From NCBI GenBank assembly GCA_023442845.1, contig JAEZXC010000119.1, forward strand, positions 1 through 10,539: a stretch of DNA of 10,539 bases. Reading direction: 5' to 3'. This DNA comes from Actinomycetes bacterium (GTDB taxonomy: Bacteria > Actinomycetota > Actinomycetes > Actinomycetales > Demequinaceae). A program made the position numbers and the translations under genes. Of the stretch, positions 5,280 to 10,539 are shown piece by piece (within the stretch, counting starts at the first letter, position 1; each line of letters starts with the position of its first letter). The notes under the pieces are model-generated. The model was not told the DNA's origin and did no database searches. It worked only from the letters and a program-made list of their open reading frames with translations.

Positions 5280-8200
5280 CGGCATTGACTACGCCGAACT
5301 CCACGCCCATAGCGCCTTTAGCTTCCTCGATGGGGCGAGTCAGCCCGAAGAGATGGCTGCCGAGGCGGGACGGCTCGGGCTCTCGGCGATGGCGCTGACA
5401 GATCACGATGGCCTGTACGGAGCCGTGCGCTTCGCAAGCGCGGCCCGCGCAATCGGGCTGCCGACGGTTTTTGGTTCGGAACTGAGCCTCGCCGCACCGG
5501 ACGGACCAGGTGGCGCCCCGGTGCTCGATGCGCCCACCTCGCGTCCGGATCCGCGCAGTACCCACCTTGTGGTGCTCACCCGGGGTGCAGAGGGCTACCG
5601 CCGTTTGTCGCGCGCCATTGGCATGGCTCACCTTGCCACCGGAGAGAAGGGGCTCGCTCGCTACACGCTCGAGTCACTTGCCGCAGCGGGGGATGGGCAT
5701 TTTGTCGTGCTCACCGGCTGTCGCAAGGGGGCAGTGCGTCGCGCACTGGCAGGAATTGGCGTGCCCGGCGTCGGCCCCCATGACCACGCGCGAGGAGTGA
5801 CCCGTGCCGGTTTCGCGGTAGCCAAGAGCGAACTTGACCGGCTCATCGCCCTCTTTGGGCGTGACGGAGTGGCGGTTGAGGTGACAGATGGCGGCCAACC
5901 GTATGACTCGGAGATCAATGCGGCCCTCGCCGATCTTGCTTTCGATGCACATGTGCCCCTCGTCGCCACCACCAATGCCCATTACGCCACCCCGCGCGAT
6001 GCCGATCTCGCCACGGCGCTTGCGGCGGTACGAGCTCGGTCATCTCTCGATGACATGGACGGATGGCTTCCCGGCAGTCCCGGTGCGCATCTCAGGGGTG
6101 CAGGAGAGATGGTGTGGAGGCACCGGCGACATCCGCAAGCCGTGCGGGAAGCGGCGAGAATCGGCGCCGAATGTGCCTTTGACCTACACCTCGTCGCACC
6201 ACACTTGCCGCCGTATCCGGTCCCGGAAGGACACACCGAGGCGACATGGTTACGTGAACTCACCTACAGGGGCGCACGGGAGCGCTACGGCCCGCCTGAC
6301 CGGGAGCGGGTGCCAGGTGCGTGGGCGCAGATTGAGCATGAGCTCGCCGTCATTGAGGCGCTCGACTTCCCGGGCTACTTCCTCATCGTTCACGACATCG
6401 TTGCGTTTTGCCGCCGCTCAGACATTCTGTGCCAAGGCAGGGGTAGTGCAGCGAACTCAGCAGTGTGTTTCGCGCTCGGGGTGACGGCCGTGGACGCGGT
6501 AACTCACGGTCTCTTGTTTGAACGCTTTCTTGCACCGGAGCGGGATGGTCCGCCCGATATCGACGTCGACATCGAATCAGACCGGCGTGAAGAGGTCATC
6601 CAGTACGTCTTTCAGCGCTTTGGGCGCATCAACGCCGCGATGGTGGCCAACGTCATCCAATACAGACCGCGCTCAGCGGTCCGTGACGCGGCCAGAGCAC
6701 TGGGCTACGACGTCGGCCAACAAGACGCCTGGTCAAAGTCGATTGACCGCTATTCAACACTGCGAATGGACGCGGCAGCCCAGGCAGAGTGGGCCGCCAA
6801 GCAACGCGATGCCACGTGGCCGGAGCCTCCACCCATAGGAGAGCTCGAACACATCCCCGAGCCGGTGCTTGACCTTGCCGAACGCTTCTTGCGTTTGCCT
6901 CGCCATCTTGGCATTCACCCCGGCGGCATGGTGCTGTGCGATAGGCCCGTCATCGATGTGTGCCCTGTTGAGTGGGGGAGGATGCCGGGGCGCACGGTGC
7001 TCCAGTGGGACAAAGATGATTGCGCCGATGCCGGCCTCGTGAAGTTCGACCTGTTGGGGCTCGGCATGTTGTCCGCCTTGAAGTACGCCTTCCGGTCACT
7101 GTGGGAGGTCGAAGGGGTAGAGATCGGGCTTCACGCGATCCCACAAGAGGACCCTGCCGTGTACGACCTCCTGTGTGCGGCGGACACCGTCGGCGTATTC
7201 CAAGTGGAGTCGCGCGCTCAAATGGCCACGCTGCCGCGCCTGAGGCCGCGACGCTTCTACGACATTGTCATTGAGGTGGCGCTCATTCGGCCCGGACCGA
7301 TCCAGGGAGGATCTGTTCACCCCTACATCAACCGGGCACGTGGGCGTGAGCCGATCACCTACCTCCATCCGTTGCTTGAGAAGTCACTGGGCAAAACGCT
7401 CGGCGTGCCGCTGTTCCAAGAACAACTCATGCAAATGGCGATGGACTGTGCGGGCTTTGATGGATCTCTCGCTGATCAGCTCCGCCGTGCAATGGGCTCC
7501 AAGCGCAGTCCCGAACGCATGGAAGCCTTGAGAGCCCGATTCATGGTTGGTGCGCATGAGCGTGGCATCACCGCTGAGGTTGCGCATCAGATCTTTGACA
7601 AGCTGAAGGCGTTCTCCGACTTCGGCTTCCCTGAGTCTCACTCGTTCTCGTTTGCGTACCTCGTGTACGCCTCAACGTGGCTGAAGGTGCACCATCCGGC
7701 CGCGTTCTACGCAGGCTTGCTTGCGGCGCAGCCGATGGGCTTCTACTCACCGCAATCACTTGCTGCGGATGCGCGCCGCCATGGACAGGTGGTGTTGCGG
7801 CCCTGCGTGGCGGCATCCGACGTGCTCGCACGTGTCGAGAGGCTCGCCACCGCCTTTGATCGGCCAGTTGAGGCGCGCGCGGACCTCGAGGCACTCACTC
7901 GTGTCGACCGTACCCTTGCGGTCCGCATGGGCCTTGCAGCGGTGCGCGGTCTCGGAGAGGACGCCGCCCAGGCAATTGTCGACGCGCGGGCTCAGGGGCC
8001 GTTTACCTCGTTGCAGGACATGGCACGCCGCGTGCGGGTGCGCCCCGGTGGCTTTCAGGGTGCGTTGCGCCGAGCGGAAGCAATCGCACGGGGTGAAGGG
8101 GTTTCTGACGAGAGCATCGGCGTTCGCGCGCTGACGGCAGCTCAGTGGGAGGCGCTCGCGACGTCGGGCGCACTCGAGAGTTTTGGCATTACCCGGCGCG

Positions 8201-8706
8201 AGGGGCTCTGGGCGGCGGGCCTCATCGCGTTGGAAGGGCCGGACACCTTGCCAGACGTCGTACCTGGAGTTCGGGCGCCGACGCTCCCCGACATGAGTGA
8301 AGTGGAAGAAGCAATGGCAGACGTATGGGCACATGGAGTGTCAGTGGACCGGTATCCCACCGTATTCGTGCGCGACAACCTCGTGCGCAATGGGGTGCTC
8401 ACGGTGGCCGAGGTGCTCAGTCACGAGCCGCAACGGCGCATCTCCGTTGCGGGAGTAGTGACACACCGCCAGCGCCCCGGGACCGCCAAGGGAGTCACCT
8501 TCATCTCACTCGAAGACGAGACAGGCTTTCTTAATATCGTGTGTTCACAGGCTGTATGGCGGCGCCATCAGGCAGTGGCACGCCGCTCGCCAGCACTCGT
8601 GATTCGCGGCATGATCGAACGCGCCGATGGCGCAACAAACCTGGTAGCAGAGCACATGGCACCGCTGAGTCTCAAGGTGCCAAGCAAGAGCCGCGACTTC
8701 CAGTAA
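5272..8706 (+). CDS. dnaE2: DnaE2, error-prone C-family DNA polymerase III alpha subunit
   Basis: An 1144-residue translesion polymerase, the catalytic part of the ImuA'/ImuB/DnaE2 mutasome, responsible for damage-induced mutagenesis. The N-terminal PHP domain begins YAELHAHSAFSFLDGAS, and most metal ligands are present (His11, His13, Asp20, His45, Glu70, His98, Cys150, His237). Palm motifs include GRGSAANSAVCFALG and PPDIDVDIESDRR with catalytic Asp429 and Asp431; the third is Asp593 in VKFDLLGLGML. The fingers carry FQVESRAQMATLPRLRPR and the MGSKRSPERMEALRARF segment. A helix-hairpin-helix lies at about 885-920 (GLAAVRGLGEDAAQAIVDA). An OB-fold covers about 1050-1130, and the protein ends SRDFQ, a DnaE2-style tail. 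I chose the ATG at 5272 (GAGG at 5262-5265, 6 bases away) over the TTG at 5233, because homologues begin just before the YAELHAHS motif. It overlaps imuB by 8 bases. Length is slightly above the roughly 1080 usual for the family. Confidence 0.96.
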   Translation: MTDGIDYAELHAHSAFSFLDGASQPEEMAAEAGRLGLSAMALTDHDGLYGAVRFASAARAIGLPTVFGSELSLAAPDGPGGAPVLDAPTSRPDPRSTHLVVLTRGAEGYRRLSRAIGMAHLATGEKGLARYTLESLAAAGDGHFVVLTGCRKGAVRRALAGIGVPGVGPHDHARGVTRAGFAVAKSELDRLIALFGRDGVAVEVTDGGQPYDSEINAALADLAFDAHVPLVATTNAHYATPRDADLATALAAVRARSSLDDMDGWLPGSPGAHLRGAGEMVWRHRRHPQAVREAARIGAECAFDLHLVAPHLPPYPVPEGHTEATWLRELTYRGARERYGPPDRERVPGAWAQIEHELAVIEALDFPGYFLIVHDIVAFCRRSDILCQGRGSAANSAVCFALGVTAVDAVTHGLLFERFLAPERDGPPDIDVDIESDRREEVIQYVFQRFGRINAAMVANVIQYRPRSAVRDAARALGYDVGQQDAWSKSIDRYSTLRMDAAAQAEWAAKQRDATWPEPPPIGELEHIPEPVLDLAERFLRLPRHLGIHPGGMVLCDRPVIDVCPVEWGRMPGRTVLQWDKDDCADAGLVKFDLLGLGMLSALKYAFRSLWEVEGVEIGLHAIPQEDPAVYDLLCAADTVGVFQVESRAQMATLPRLRPRRFYDIVIEVALIRPGPIQGGSVHPYINRARGREPITYLHPLLEKSLGKTLGVPLFQEQLMQMAMDCAGFDGSLADQLRRAMGSKRSPERMEALRARFMVGAHERGITAEVAHQIFDKLKAFSDFGFPESHSFSFAYLVYASTWLKVHHPAAFYAGLLAAQPMGFYSPQSLAADARRHGQVVLRPCVAASDVLARVERLATAFDRPVEARADLEALTRVDRTLAVRMGLAAVRGLGEDAAQAIVDARAQGPFTSLQDMARRVRVRPGGFQGALRRAEAIARGEGVSDESIGVRALTAAQWEALATSGALESFGITRREGLWAAGLIALEGPDTLPDVVPGVRAPTLPDMSEVEEAMADVWAHGVSVDRYPTVFVRDNLVRNGVLTVAEVLSHEPQRRISVAGVVTHRQRPGTAKGVTFISLEDETGFLNIVCSQAVWRRHQAVARRSPALVIRGMIERADGATNLVAEHMAPLSLKVPSKSRDFQ

Positions 8707-8741
8707 TTGCGCCAACGCTCGAGAGCACTCACGATGGATTA

Positions 8742-9615
8742 ATGGCTGCCCCCACCACGCGCACCATCGACGGACATCGCATCCGTCTTACCAGCCTCGA
8801 CAAGGTGATGTATCCCTCGACGGGTCTCACCAAGGCAGGGGTCATCGATTACATGACCCACGTCGCGCCGCATTTCTTGCGCCATGCGCAGGGGAGAGCC
8901 GCGACGCGCAAAAGGTGGGTCGACGGCGTCGGCACGGCGCAAGCGCCTGGGGAGACGTTCTTTCACAAGAACCTCGACGATGATGCCCCCACGTGGATGA
9001 CAGCGCGCAGCTTGCGGCACAAAGACCACACCAATCGCTATCCCGTTCTTGACTCTGCCGCGACAGTCGTGTGGTTCGTTCAACGAGGTGCACTCGAATT
9101 TCACGTCCCGCAGTGGCGCTACGGACGGCACGGTAAGCACCTGGCTCCGGACCGAGTGGTGATCGACCTCGATCCTGACGCAGGGATAGAACTCGCTGCC
9201 GTGGCCGAGGCGGCTTTTGCGATCCGCGAAGCGCTTGCAGAGGAGGGCGTCGAAACCGTCCCGGTCACGAGCGGATCAAAGGGAATTCACATCTACGGTG
9301 CGCTCGACGGCACGAAGTCGTCGGACGACGTCACGGACTGGGTCCGCGACGTCGCACACACATTGGCCGAGACGCACCCGCGCACGGTGACGGCGACGAT
9401 GAGCGCAGCGTCACGCGAGGGCAAAGTGTTGATCGACTGGAGCCAGAACCGCGCTTCAAAGTCAACAGTCGCACCGTACTCCTTGCGTGGTCGTGTGCGC
9501 CCATGGGTCGCTTGTCCACGGACATGGGACGAGCTGAGCGAGAGTGGGCTTGCTCAGGTCGAGCACGAGGAAGTCATCGAGTTGCTCGCAGACCGCGGTG
9601 ACCCGTTGGCCTCGA

Positions 9616-9641
<26 letters not shown>
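8742..9641 (+). CDS. Stand-alone LigD-type polymerase domain (PolDom, archaeo-eukaryotic primase family)
   Basis: A 299-residue enzyme of the bacterial NHEJ polymerase/primase group, which fills gaps, adds ribonucleotides preferentially and can bridge DNA ends. Landmarks are RLTSLDKVMYPSTGLTKAGVIDYMTHVAPHF, TRKRWVDGV, FFHKNLDDDAPTWM, DSAATVVWFVQRGALEFHVPQWR, the metal motif VIDLDPD (Asp142, Asp144), TSGSKGIHIYGAL, and KVLIDWSQN with Asp232. These three Asp match D137, D139 and D227 of M. tuberculosis LigD PolDom with a constant offset of five (positions from memory). There is no ligase or nuclease domain, so it resembles PolD1/PolD2 of mycobacteria and not full LigD. The ATG at 8742 fits the family N-terminus; an upstream GTG at 8541 lies inside dnaE2. 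The Shine-Dalgarno is weak (GGA, 8736-8738). It lies 35 bases after dnaE2, so co-transcription is likely but unproven. Its end overlaps hppA tail to tail. Confidence 0.92.

Positions 9642-10539
<898 letters not shown>

Noticed and set aside
8541..8741. Upstream GTG start extending the PolDom protein by 67 residues into dnaE2
   Set aside because: The added residues are a frame shadow of the DnaE2 OB-fold; the ATG at 8742 gives the normal family N-terminus.
8707..8741. Possible promoter or second SOS box before the PolDom gene
   Set aside because: The 35-base gap has a CTCGAG palindrome but no TCGAAC/GTTCGA arms and no convincing -10/-35 pair.

Overview
The window looks like chromosomal DNA from a high-GC Gram-positive (actinobacterial) genome. 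The evidence is the strong G/C bias at third codon positions, dense gene packing with ATGA-type overlaps, an actinobacterial-type LexA box (TCGAAC-N4-GTTCGA), and an ImuA'/ImuB/DnaE2 gene set. The gene content would fit Micrococcales, but I cannot fix the genus from the sequence alone.

Layout, left to right. (1) 1-279: the 3' end of an ABC-type ATPase. (2) 327-1870: a membrane pair, an NfeD-like protein followed 5 bases later by a stomatin/SPFH protein with an 11-residue tandem repeat; a strong hairpin terminator lies just after it (1882-1917). (3) 1940-2740: a SpoU/TrmH-type RNA 2'-O-methyltransferase, probably transcribed on its own. (4) 2741-2874: an intergenic control region with a perfect SOS box at 2822-2837. 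(5) 2875-8706: the three-gene translesion mutasome operon imuA'-imuB-dnaE2, with overlapping start and stop codons. (6) 8742-9641: a stand-alone LigD-type polymerase (PolDom/AEP family), 35 bases behind dnaE2 on the same strand. (7) 9616-10539, minus strand: the C-terminal part of a membrane-bound proton/sodium-pumping pyrophosphatase. It runs off the right edge and its 3' end overlaps the polymerase gene tail to tail by 26 bases.

How the genes work together. When DNA damage inactivates LexA, the SOS box should release imuA', imuB and dnaE2. In the mycobacterial model, ImuB is a catalytically dead Y-family protein that binds the beta clamp and bridges ImuA' to DnaE2, the error-prone polymerase that does the synthesis. 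The sequence supports this division of labour: ImuB has lost the paired acidic residues but carries a clamp motif QAFLWG, ImuA' has no Walker A lysine, and DnaE2 retains its three catalytic aspartates. The PolDom gene directly downstream suggests that a primase-like gap-filling or end-joining polymerase may be co-expressed with the mutasome. That arrangement is the most interesting feature of the window and is an inference from spacing. I saw no RNA genes, CRISPR arrays, insertion sequences or prophage genes.
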